A stretch of 64,000 nt of DNA from Kitagawia praeruptora (lineage: Eukaryota > Streptophyta > Magnoliopsida > Apiales > Apiaceae). The stretch lies in contig CM075350.1 of NCBI GenBank assembly GCA_037693485.1, positions 125,052,001 through 125,116,000 on the forward strand, read 5' to 3'. Under the pieces are notes generated by a model. It worked only from the letters and a program-made list of their open reading frames with translations. It ran no database searches and was not told the origin of the DNA. A program made the position numbers and the translations under genes. Positions 31,561-42,509 of this stretch are shown in pieces; the stretch's first letter is position 1, and each line of letters opens with the position of its first letter.

Positions 31561-33480
31561 AAGAGAACTCAACTCATGAACAAGGAAGATGGGTAACATC
31601 AAGAATCGCATGAAACATACTATTACTAGCTAGTCTTGTATTTCGGTCAAATCGGTTTTCAAATTATTAACAGCTAAACTAAAATAGTCATATAATAAAA
31701 TAAACATTTTATTTTATTGACGAACAAGAAAATTTTATCGGAATTCAGCCGGGACAAATCCTTGAACTGCAACCTGATTGTGAAATAAAAAACGAGCTAA
31801 ACAAATAGTCGTTTTATTTTCAGATCGTTTAACACATAGAATATTTGAATTTTTTAAACGAAAAAGTATTACAATTACACTTCGACCAATCCAACCAGCT
31901 ATGAAACTAATAACATCTCAATTGACCTTCACATAAGCACCATCTAGTTAGTTTTTCAAGTTTTTCCTTAATCAAGTATCTAGACTCAAATCTGGTCTAT
32001 GGGCCAGGATATTGGGTTTATTTTGGTGGTGATTATGACACCTTTGTCCCCGTGAATGAATTTTGGACAAATTATAGCACCAAGGTCCCCATCAAAATGA
32101 CAATATTTATAAGAGAATTCTATTTAAGCAAGTCGTCTTTATAACTTGAAAATGGTTTCACGAGAGGTACGATTGACAAAACTCTCTTTTAATCTTTTTT
32201 CAAATCCCAAAGGGGTAACAAAACATATAATAATATCTAGAGTATTATTTATGTTCATCCAGTATATACTTTTCCAAATTTACAAACAGAAAGACTCACA
32301 TGTCACTTGTGAATTGTGACACAGGCCCCGCTCCCTTGTTTTTTGGGTCCAGCTTCATGGGATGAGTCCAGGATTTATGTCTTCTCGAGTAGTTAAAGAT
32401 ATTGCTAATTACATCGAAGAATTTGTGGATGCGGTAAATGATCCTAGATGATTTAGGCAAGATATGGATCAGATGTATAAAGTAGCTTTATGAATACTTG
32501 GTTCTTGTGCAAGCAATCTTGTTGATTTGATCTTTTGGTTAATTACAAGATGAACACATGACTTGTTCTTGGTTTATGATTTAATCATTTTGTTTTGATT
32601 CTTGAATCCACTTGATATGATGCTCTTGATGATCATGCATGGTGTTTAATCTTGTTATGTGTTCAATCCATACTCCATAATTCGTTTGCTTAATCGCTTA
32701 ATCTCGTTGTAAGTGTATAAATAACAAACTTATTAGGCTGGAGAGCTTCTCTGGTGTCTCCACATGTTTCTGGCTGTCTCTACGACTGATACCAGGCTGT
32801 CTTGAACTCTTATACGAGGAGGAACCTGGCCCATTTATAATCTGCTCAACTTCTAGTTCTTCAAGAACCTTTTGATACTCGTAGCTTCTTGATTATCTCT
32901 CTGTCTGACCGTTAAGACTTACAGAGCATGTTACAGGACTTATCCGTTGATAAGTTTCCTCTTCAACGGATGCTGATAAGCATACCAACGATGAGTTAAA
33001 AACTAACTTACACAAAAACGAATTTAACATATATACTTTCAAATTGAAATTGGAGTGTGATTATCTTCTATGTTATCTCTATACTTGTGTATATATGACT
33101 AGTGGCATTTGTATTGAAATGGAGCAACTGATTCACTTCGTTTGTGTGTTTTCGTTTAATTTAATGAAAATATATTTATGAATTTAAATAAATTCATATG
33201 TATTCATTCACTATATGAGGTACCTTACCTATGTTTTAAGCCATGACATATAAATTTATATAAAATATTAGTAATTACATCAAATACTTTTCAGCACTAG
33301 ATCAACACCACCATGTAACGATCAAGGCTTCCATGCACTCGCCCACACCACCGGTTGATCCTTCCACAACAAGAATATTCTGGCATCTGAGCATGGCGCC
33401 ATTGACCATCCTTCTTTATACCTCCTCAACAGCGCGCGTACTAGAAGTGAGTTATCTAACATGATCAAAATCGACACACA
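31561..33480. other. Intergenic DNA with LTR-like debris
   Basis: No gene seen. Around 32930-32990 the words CTTATCCGTTGATAAG and CAACGGATG recall the LTR fragment at 62981-63305 and may be remnants of a related element. The rest is AT-rich. Confidence 0.4.
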
Positions 33481-33540
33481 AAATGCTAAAATGCTGCGTT
33501 ACAAGTCGACTCCTCGAGACTCCCTCTTGCGTGTTCCTTG

Positions 33541-33818
33541 CTGAAGATCCTAGTAAAGTCCTGAAAATTGGGCAGCAGCTGGATGAAAAGACAAGAGAAA
33601 GGTTGACCACTTTCCTCAAAGGCAACCTAGATGTGTTCGCATGGTATCACTTAGACATGGTGGGGATTGACCCGAAGATCATGTGTCACTACTTAAATAT
33701 TAACCCTGAGAGAAGAGGCATTCAGCAGAAAAGGAAACCCATCAGTGGTGAAAGGGCTACCGTCCTCCAAGAGGAGGTAGATCGGTTGTTGAAGGCTGGC
33801 TTGATTAAGGAAACATGA
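33541..33818 (+). pseudogene. Fragment of a Gypsy pol gene (protease-to-RT linker)
   Basis: About 90 codons read AEDPSKVLKIGQ...LDVFAWYHLDMVGIDP...EEVDRLLKAGLIKE. This aligns with the segment just before reverse transcriptase in the Tat element at about 12890-13150 (DVFAWTAADMPGIDP...EVDKLLEAGFIEE) but is clearly another family. The fragment stops exactly before the WLAN motif. No neighbouring pol sequence or LTR is visible, so it is a truncated relic. A start codon upstream at 33483 is fortuitous. Confidence 0.75.
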
Positions 33819-34329
33819 CTTCTACTGATTGATATTGGAGCAACAAATGCCCCCAAAATATGAACAATTTTTTATTGTGAAAAGTGAGCTTTTGCGGTAC
33901 CGTTCCATATTCGATGCAAGTCTTACGAATATCCCAAAATATCATATAAATCCTTCTCAGATAAACTACTAAAACTCGTAACAAAACACACATAAACATC
34001 GAAACATAACATAGTAAAATCCTAAAAAGATGGGCACGACTAACAACCTTGATAACAAGGTATTCAACAAGATCTCATCCAAAAAGAATTAGATCGATTT
34101 TAAAATCTGATAAATAGAATAGAGGATGGAAGAACGGGAATGAAGATAAGTGATGGCTAGAAGCCTAGAACCCTAGTTATGAGAGTCGACTCTCAAAGAA
34201 CCGGCCTAAATAAGCATTTTATTAAGTAAACTAAATAATTATTTAATAAACTAAATTTATTTTAGTTTTTAATAAAATATAAGCATTTTGCACATAGGTA
34301 TCCTAATTTTTCTTAACCTATCAGTAATG
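33819..34329. other. Short AT-rich spacer
   Basis: About 500 bp between the pol fragment and a MULE-type MITE; nothing recognisable. Confidence 0.4.
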
Positions 34330-34339
34330 CCTGATAAAT

Positions 34340-34909
34340 GGGTGTTGGCCCCATATATCACAATTTGAAAGCAAATGGCCCCAAATATTACAGCTCAAAA
34401 ACTTGGCCCCAAATATCACTCCAAAACACACTTTGAAGTAGCGTTTTTGATTTTTGATTTTTTTTTATAAACGCTGATGCGTCTAGTGTTTTTTTTTTTT
34501 TGTGAAAACGCCAATTGAAATGGCATTAACACTCAGAACACTTTCTAAATTAGCGTCTTCCCCCAAAACTCAACATCATCTAGCATTTCTGTTTTTTTTT
34601 TTTTAAAAATGCCAATCGAAGTGGCGTTAACACTCAACACACATTATAAACTAGCGTCTTCCCCCCCAAAACTCAACATTATCTAGCGTTATAAAAAAAA
34701 ATTCCTCCCCTATAAAACGCTAAACGCAGTAGCGTTTTAAAAAAAATAAAAAATAAAAAATATATAAAACGCTACACGAAGTAGCGTTTCTACTAAAAAA
34801 ATAAAACGCTAGACGCAACAGTATTTTGGAGTGATATTTGGGGCCAAGTTTTTGAGTTGTGATATTGGGGACCATTTACTTCAAAATTGTGATATTGGGG
34901 GCCTTTTTT
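34340..34909. mobile_element. MULE-type MITE with about 90-bp terminal inverted repeats
   Basis: Flanked by a perfect 10-bp direct repeat CCTGATAAAT (34330-34339 and 34910-34919). The left end contains CAAAAACTTGGCCCCAAATA... and the right end its reverse complement; the inverted match runs about 90 bp with few mismatches. The interior repeats AACGCT/AGCGTT words as small palindromes (for example AAACGCTACACGAAGTAGCG). No coding capacity. The 9-11 bp target size fits Mutator-like elements. Confidence 0.75.
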
Positions 34910-34919
34910 CCTGATAAAT

Positions 34920-35983
34920 ACATATTTTATTTCATATTGATGCTTTTTCTATCATTTTTTACAAATTGTTACTTTCGTATTACTAGCCGGTTTCGCACTA
35001 CACACGAACCCAAATTTAACAATAATCAAATTTGATTTGGTATTGTTACACGTTATTAAAACGTGATGTTTCACATTTAATAAACTGTTACACGTCAAAA
35101 CGTGATATTTCACATTTAATAAAAAATATAATAAATTTTGATTAAAAATCCTTTTTTTTTCCCAAACACCCAACTTCATTCTACACATCTCTCATCGAAG
35201 GAAAAAAAAACTTTTATGACAATGACACATTACAAACACTAATGATTATGAGACGTACCTTTCTGATTGGGAAGCAACTGAAGTTTATTTCATCGATTTA
35301 TAGATTCTACATATAGCAATACTTAACCAAAAAGGTAAAATTGAAAGAAATTAACGGGGTGGGGTTTTGGCAATCTGACACGGTGAACAAAATTGTATTC
35401 AAATATTTGTTCTACCTTTCCATTCAGATTTTTGACAGTAAATAAGTAGTGTGCATATCACAGTGACACGGGCATGTTAGATTGGCATGCCATGACGGCA
35501 TATCTATAGGCATGCATTTTCATGATTTGACAAGTTTTTTTACTAATTTATTATTATTATTTTTATATTATTATTCCTATATATAAATAATAAATATAAT
35601 TTTAATATATATATCATAATCTATAGATGAGTAGAGTTTTGAAGCTGGTCCAAGATATAGTTATATTCATATGTAATAAAAGAATCAAAGCCCAATTGAC
35701 ATAGCAGAAGATAAATATGATTAAATATGATTGCACAAATAAAAGTGTGATTTGGCGACTCAAGTTCAGACTAAAAGCAAGCCTTGCAAACCTGATTCGG
35801 AAAAGATAAATGGACTATCAATGACTGATTTTGATATAGAAGAAGATTATGATGATGGTGGAGAGGATCTTCTCAATGAAGAAATTGTTGATGTCTAGGT
35901 TGAAGATTTAAGTTCAACTATTGGAGTAATGGAAGACTTCTTTGATTTTGATGCTTTTGAGCAATATAATGTGCAAGTCAATT
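34920..35983. other. Intergenic DNA with a possible decayed gene piece
   Basis: Mostly AT-rich. From about 35780 the + strand reads an acidic, coding-like run (SMTDFDIEEDYDDGGEDLL, then a stop, then MEDFFDFDAFEQYN). After skipping the hAT MITE it continues to about 36805 as VKDENWSVEALF. It looks like the end of a dead gene, perhaps a transposase, that the MITE later interrupted. Confidence 0.35.
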
Positions 35984-35991
35984 CGAGACAT

Positions 35992-36207
35992 TAGGGATGA
36001 CAAAAAAACCCGATCCGACGGATACCCGATCCGATCCGATCCGTTTGGGTCTACCCGAACCCGATTTTTTGGATTTGGATTTGGATCTTATTTTTGGACC
36101 CGAAAGAGTTTGGATCTGGATCTGGATCTTAGGTAACCCGATCCGATACCCGACCCGAAACCCGAAACCCGATCCAAACCCGATCCGAACCCCCCGATAA
36201 AAACCCG

Positions 36208-36238
<31 letters not shown>

Positions 36239-36744
36239 TTTACATACATTTAATATTTATTATTATTTAGTATATCATTTTATATATTTGAGATACATAT
36301 CAAACAAATATACAAAATGATCACATATATATATATATATATATCCACAATTTTGATTTATTTATTCGAATCACAATCTTATTTTTTTTATTAAAATTCT
36401 AATATATTTATATAAATACAAATATATAATCTTTATTTTATTATCATTTTTAAATTTTATTTATAATATTCTATTTTTTTTATGCAACTATAATATTTTT
36501 ATATTTAAAATTTTAAATATATTTTTTCTTTTATGTTTTGCTTAATGTGATTATTTTAATTTTTGAATTTTGAATTAAAAACCCGATTTAGACCCGAATC
36601 CGATCCGAAACCCGATAAAACCCGAAGATTTGGATTTGGATCTTGATTTTCAAACCCGGATCCAGACCCGATCCGATCCGAAAACTTTGGATTTGGATTT
36701 GGATTTGACCAAACCCGATCCGACCCGACCCGTTGCCATCCCTA
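35992..36744. mobile_element. hAT-type MITE rich in ACCCGATCC words
   Basis: Bounded by an 8-bp target duplication CGAGACAT (35984-35991 and 36745-36752), the hAT signature. Ends are TAGGGATGAC on the left and, read inverted, TAGGGATGGCAACGGGTCGG on the right. Both subterminal regions are low-complexity runs of ACCCGATCCGA and its complement; the centre is AT-rich with (TA)n at about 36208-36230. No transposase. The open frames in the ends are artefacts of the simple words. Confidence 0.8.
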
Positions 36745-37063
36745 CGAGACATATTAATGTTGCTGTAAAAGATGAAAATTGGAGTGTTGAAGCACTTTTC
36801 AATTAATATATTAGATAAGTTACTAATGTAAGTTAGTATTATGACGGTGTTCTAATATTAATATCAACTGATTTTGGTTATATTTTTAATTTCAGTCTAC
36901 TGTTAGTGTATTGTAGTTTAATTTTTGTTATATTTGATCAAAATGGCATGTCATTTGGGCATGCCTTTTGACAAAAAACATGTCTATGGGCATGCATCTC
37001 AGGAGCCTCGTGACAGGTACCCTAAACTTAAGCTATTATTAAGCTGAATCGACAATAAAATTT

Positions 37064-38010
37064 AGGGTTATTAACAATTTGACCGTTAAAGTTTTCACAA
37101 AAATACACATTAACCCTTAAAGTACAAAAACATACCTTCATGCCCTTAAAATTTGTCATTTGTATATCCTAACCCTCAATATTAGTTTTCAATACATTTC
37201 TTCCTATTTTACCCCTAGTTCAGTTGTATAGTAATCAATGCCTTAATTCACTACTGTTTTATCCCTTACTAATATCAAACGGGCAACTGATCTCATTAAA
37301 AAGTATCCCTTACTAATTTATGGTATACATTAATCAGACAATGTTTTCATTACACACACAATATGATATATTTAAACAACAATACTCAGATCACACAAAT
37401 TGTATTATTTTTGTGAATGCAGGTGGCAAATGATATATTTCTTAGTTTAGTGGTTTAAATGAGTCCCCGTGGAGACTGGGGAACTACTTGATACTTTTTA
37501 ATGAGATCAGTGGGCCGTTTGATATAAAATCCATTGCACTAGTGGCTAGACTCTCTCTCCATTATCTAGTCTATGACTACAAAGTGATTGCATAAATGGT
37601 TTCTCCATAACTCTTTATGAAATCATCTTTATTGATTTTAGACCATTTTACCCCAAAAAATCTTGATTGTCATTGATTTACTTATGCATACTACCCATGA
37701 TTACCCTTTTCACATTAATTAGCTGAAATTAATCCACAAAATCACCAAATTCAATGTCGGAAGAATTACATAAACTCCTCAATATATGGGTCGAAATGTA
37801 CAAGTGACAAATTTTGAGATCTGATGTGTATTTATGTGTAAACTTTGAGGGTCAAAACTGAAAGTACAAGGGTAAAATTGGAAGAAAAATATGAAACATG
37901 GTCAAGGTGTACAAGTGCCAAATTTTAAGGGTGCAGATGTACGTTTTTATATATTAAGGATTGATGTGTATTTTTGTGAAAACTTTAAGGGTCAAAATGT
38001 CAATAACCCT
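37064..38010. mobile_element. Long-inverted-repeat (foldback-like) element
   Basis: The left end AGGGTTATTAACAATTTGAC and right end are reverse complements over more than 130 bp (shared blocks TTAAAGTTTTCACAAAAATA and CCCTTAAAATTTG). A second inverted pair lies further in (GATCTCATTAAAAAGTAT near 37291 against ATACTTTTTAATGAGATC near 37490). Flanks share AAAATTT, a possible 7-bp target duplication. No coding sequence. The superfamily is uncertain. Confidence 0.65.
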
Positions 38011-38330
38011 AAAATTTAAGGCCATAACATACTCATAATTATACTCAAACATACTATACAAAGTCTAAGATGTCTAATCTGCTCAGCAAAGTCATGCACG
38101 CAGTACTTGCATCATATAGATTCAGGAGTAGGAAGATCTTTAAAGTTCATATATAAGTCATAGTAACTCAGAGGCTGAAAGGGTACTACACTATTGTGCA
38201 GAAGCCGCTAATGTATGTCATTTAGATTACGAGATAAGGTAAAATTATAATGCATACTCAACCATCGTGGATTTCTACATTAAACCATTGCTTCTTAACT
38301 CAGATTGCCTCCGGTTCCAGTTAAAATTAT

Positions 38331-40360
38331 TCATCTGCAGCTTGCCTTCATTGCCCTCTCCCTCTCCTGCATGCTGTAAAGACGAGTGAGATGCTTTTGA
38401 CCTTTGAGATGCTGATTAAATGCATCTTCGTTCATGCACCAGATTTCACAAAGTCCGCACCATGGACGTTCAGTGGCTTTGTCTCCAACTTTCTGTCCGC
38501 CTTCTAAAGCTTGTAATCTAGCCTTGTGCTTTTGACCCTGGTAATGCATCTTCAGCGCATCTTCATCTGGGCACAAAATTTGACATAGGTCACATTTTGC
38601 TTGCTTGTTTACTTGCTCACCGCCATTTTTCCTATCCGTCTTCACCAGCTGCAATTTAGCCTTGTGTTTGTGACCTTTCAGGTGTTGCTTCAGACAAAAG
38701 GGACCAGTACACGGTACTTCACAGAGCTTGCAAAACATATTCCCAGATGAATCTATGGCTATGTAATTTTCTTGAGGTGGCTTTGGCTTATGAGGTGATT
38801 GGTGCTGGAAGCCACTAGTTGCTTTTCTCTTAAAGCCCGAGTAACTTGGCTGATGAGTTGGATGTGGACGAGGCCTCGGCCCAGGATTAGGATAATGATT
38901 GGGCACCGGTGATGGCCTAAAGACTGATGGCTGGAATGGTTGATTGGGAATCTGGCTTGGACCTGGAACGAACCCTAGAGCACTTGAAGGTGGAAACTGA
39001 CGAGCTGAACTTGGAGCCTGATTTGGATTTGGTCTTGGAAACATATGAGATGAACCCTGAAAGCATAATTAGTAACAACAATTTACACGATGAACACCAA
39101 AATAGCAGCTTATATACTCTAACATTAACACTAAGCAGTAAGGTCCAGCAACGAATTTCGTCAAAAGCCTCTGAATAGTCGACCTTATTTCACATTCACA
39201 CAGCAAAACCAAAATAGAAGCTTATAAACTCTAACATTAACACTAAGCAGTAAGCACCAGCAACGAATTTCGTCAAAAGCCTCTGAATGGTCGACCTTAT
39301 TTCACATTCACACAGCAAAACCTTTTCAGTTATTATTTTTCTTATTATCATTCGTTAATTACTTGCAGTGTTGACCAGGAAATCGCCATTTTCTGCATTC
39401 TTTTGCTCTTTTTAAATTTATCGTTTAAGCTCTTAATCCAAGCAGTTCTTATATATTGCTGAAGTTTGGTGTTGCTTAGGATGTTAATCCTTGCATATCT
39501 TCTGGATGGACGGAACGTGTAACTACTTGTAGCACCCTCCTACAAATAAAATTAGTGAAACTTATTTAAAGTTGTTTAAGCTTGTAAATCTTAAATTAGA
39601 ATCAGTGAGATAACTATGAAACTAAATCCATGACAGGATGCTTGAAATTTTTTAAATGAGCCAGAATTTTTAGGTACAAAATTAATGTTCGACGTGATAG
39701 GTCATAAGAGTACATCTTACCTCTTCCGAATGGGAACAAATTGAAAGCGTATGTAACACATTTAGTAATACATCTGGATTTCGGGTAAGACTTTCGTATG
39801 TCTTACGTGTGAATTAAAACTGTTTATCAACATTACTTCAGATGCACGTCACGGCTGGCTTTCAATAATTCCTAGCTTTACTATTTAAGATATCAATGAT
39901 TCAGGATCAAAATAAGGCAAAACCAAAATCTACATCAATGGTAAGAATACAATGATTTACAATCAGGAAAATTGAGTGCATATTAGCTCGACGCAAAGAT
40001 AACTGCCACTCTAACAGCAATTTTAACCTGTTATGGACCAGTAAACAGATCCACAATTTTGGGGGTCTGCCATACTCGGCAAAATAAAGCCTCACTACTA
40101 TATCAGCATAGCCACGTAACATTGCGTAAAAAGGAAGATTTCAACTAGAAAGCAAAGGGTGCACAATTAAATAACAAAAAAGTAAGTTGACAGAATCAAC
40201 GAAGCCTTATAATAAACGAGTTAGCTATGACCTGCAGCGGCATAAGGTCTTTGATGCATTCATCTGACTGGAACAAACTCGCCACTTTTCTCCGATACTC
40301 GAGCTCCCTCTGAATTGCTAGCTCCACTCTCATACTATCCTGCTGCCCCACTTCAGCCAT
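38331..40360 (-). CDS. U1/matrin-type triple zinc-finger protein (284 aa)
   Basis: Two coding exons: 40360-40232 (43 codons, MAEVGQQDSMRVELAIQREL) and 39056-38331, in phase through a 1.2-kb intron. Exon 2 starts with a Pro/Asn-rich low-complexity region (FPRPNPNQAP, NPGPRPRPHPTHQP). Three U1-type C2H2 fingers follow at about residues 150-265: CKLCEVPC...KQHLKGHKH, CDLCQILC...MHYQGQKH and CGLCEIWC...NQHLKGQKH. The CxxC plus HLxGxKH spacing is that of double-stranded RNA or snRNP-associated fingers, so an RNA-binding nuclear role is likely but not shown. The plant N-terminal exon (RELEYRRKVA) is typical of this group as I recall it. No breaks were seen. Confidence 0.82.
39097..39320. repeat. 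112-bp tandem duplication in the zinc-finger gene intron
   Basis: Two adjacent copies, 39097-39208 and 39209-39320, each running from CCAAAATAG to CACACAGCAAAA. They differ at only a few sites (for example AATAGTCGAC against AATGGTCGAC), indicating a recent duplication within the intron. Confidence 0.85.
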
Positions 40361-41022
40361 TCCTGCATATTATAGCATGCATCATCTAACTCATCAGTCT
40401 TGCAAACAACATTCACATTAATTACAGCATAATCTCCAGCATTTGCAAAATAGCCTTAAATCATATAAACCCTTTTTTCATTTTAGATAAATCATTCATC
40501 CCTTGTCAAGTTCAAGAATACCCAAACACCCAATACACTCCATAAACCCAGGTCTCAACCAGTAAAAAAAAAAAACTTGTATCAGCAATTGAACAGTAAC
40601 TTTTCTTGATTTTATCTTTTTATTGCAATGTTTGTAGACCAACAATCAGGCAAAAGCTACAATCTTTATGTATGAGTGAACATGTATAGATAAAAAGAAC
40701 AGAAATTTAACAGTTACCAATTTATTACAGAACAGGTTAAAATCTATCTCAACTGGGCCTTCAAATGCAAGTGATACATAAATTCCAAGAAGACAAATAA
40801 GCATTAAATATAAAATCTAAATATGCATACATAAATTTATAAGCAAGTTTAAACAAAGAAAAGAAAGTAAAAGAAGCTAGAAATGTAAGAGATCTTACTC
40901 TTAGTTCAAGCTTCAGCAATTTGGGGTTTTTTACTTTGTGAAAAATGAAAAGATTGCAATAAAGAGAAGAAGAAACTAGAAGGTGGTGATTGTTAAATGA
41001 CACTTAGGACAGGTGTTACTGC

Positions 41023-41036
41023 CACGTGTATTTATA
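41023..41036 (-). promoter_or_regulatory. TATA box and G-box of the zinc-finger gene
   Basis: On the minus strand TATAAATA (41036-41029) is followed by CACGTG (41028-41023). A 5' UTR exon would run to a donor near 40900, and a CAG acceptor just before the ATG at 40360 completes a leader intron of about 530 bp. Confidence 0.45.
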
Positions 41037-41156
41037 CACTGAATACGAGGGAGGTTAGTTTGGTCACATTAAAAATGTCACACATTTGCAATGCAGTGGC
41101 ATCCTTATTTTAGTACCTTTTTTCTGTTTTCGTTGTAGCTATATAGGCATTTTAAC

Positions 41157-42458
41157 TAGGGATGAGTATTTCGTTTAAACCGAACCGAATCGAATTTTAA
41201 TTCGGTTAATTGAAATCGAAATGTCAGAAAAATATGAACCGAAAACCGAACTGAATTAATTTCGGTTTTTAACCGAACTGAAATATTTATTTCGGTTATT
41301 ACCGAAAACCGAAATATAAAACCGAATTTTACTTTCAGTGCAGAAAAAACTGAATAATAAGTTACAGAATAATTAAAAAACTGAATAATTAAAATTACAT
41401 ATCCGGCAAGTTACAGATTATCAGAAAAAAAATCACTATCGGATAAAACTCACCTCCTTCCCGAGCTGTACCATATTATCAGCTAATCGACGAACTTCTT
41501 TTGCCTAGAATCAGAAACAAAAATGAGGAGGATTATCAAGTGGGAAGCACTGCTATAGTGCTATTGTGTAGAATATTATTTGTTATTGTTAAAGGGTAAA
41601 GACCGAAAGAGTGCGAGGATTCATCTTTGTACTGAGTTAAAATAATTTGATACTCCAAAATGTGACTTTCAATCTGGTAAATTATCCTTTCAATCTCAAT
41701 ATTTTGCAAAGTTATACAAAGGGACCGTTTGGGAAATCTTAAAATAAGTTACTTAACATTTATATGAAGTAAGTAACTTATATGAAGTAAGTAATAAGTG
41801 ACTTACAACTTATATTTTCGTGTTTGGGTGTTTAACTTATAAGTTGGTAAAATATTTATTAAATTAAATTTAAAAATATTAATTATTTAATATAATAATC
41901 CCAGTACATGCATATGACATTTATAAATATAAATGTAAAAATATAAAATATTAAACAAGTTAAAAAATCAAGTAATACGAAATAAGTTGGAAAAAAGTAC
42001 GTCATTACTAACTTATCACTTATCAACTTATTTGGCAAAATAAGTCCATTCTACTTGTGCACACAAACGGTCCGAAATAAGTTGAAACGGACTTATCCTC
42101 AGATAAGTCCATTTTTGTCCGTAGACAAACACCCCCAAAATGTGACTTTTGTTACTCCAAAACTACATATACTTTCAAGTCAAACCATTTATGCCAAATA
42201 CTGCCTAGGACTGGGAGGGAAATATACATCATCACCAACTAATTATAGTGCAAACAACTGCAACTGACCAACTGTAGTGAACTAATTGTTATTCGGTTAA
42301 CCGCGGTTAAAAACCGAACCGAACCGAACCGAAAACCGAAATTTCAGAAAAAGGGAAACCAAAAACCGAACCGAAATATTAATTTCGGTTAACCGAACCG
42401 AAATTATTTCGGTTATTCGGTTCGGTTTTCGGTTAACCGAACCGTATACTCACCCCTA
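41157..42458. mobile_element. hAT-type non-autonomous element with CCGAA/TTCGG subterminal repeats
   Basis: Perfect 8-bp target duplication ATTTTAAC (41149-41156 and 42459-42466). Starts TAGGGATGAGTATTTCG and ends CGTATACTCACCCCTA. Both ends are dense in AACCGAACCGAA/TTCGGTT words forming long imperfect inverted repeats. The interior at about 41725-42135 looks like a second, nested MITE (GGGACCGTTTGG at one end, CAAACACCCCC at the other). No transposase. Same terminal TAGGGATG as the element at 35992. Confidence 0.75.
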
Positions 42459-42509
42459 ATTTTAACATAGAGATTCTCTATTATACTATAGTATTATTGA
42501 TTTTTGTTG

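Noticed and set aside
33483..33540. ATG at 33483 as the start of a real gene
   Set aside because: The homologous part begins only at about 33541; the upstream codons match nothing, and the frame is a pol fragment ending abruptly.
35978..36235. Gly/Ser or Asp/Leu-rich open frames near 36000-36235
   Set aside because: Produced by ACCCGATCC simple words at the end of a hAT-type MITE.
35460..37017. GGCATGC-rich segments flanking the hAT MITE as TIRs of an older transposon
   Set aside because: The candidate ends (CAGTGACACGGGC and CCTCGTGACAGG) are only loosely inverted and no matching target duplication was found.
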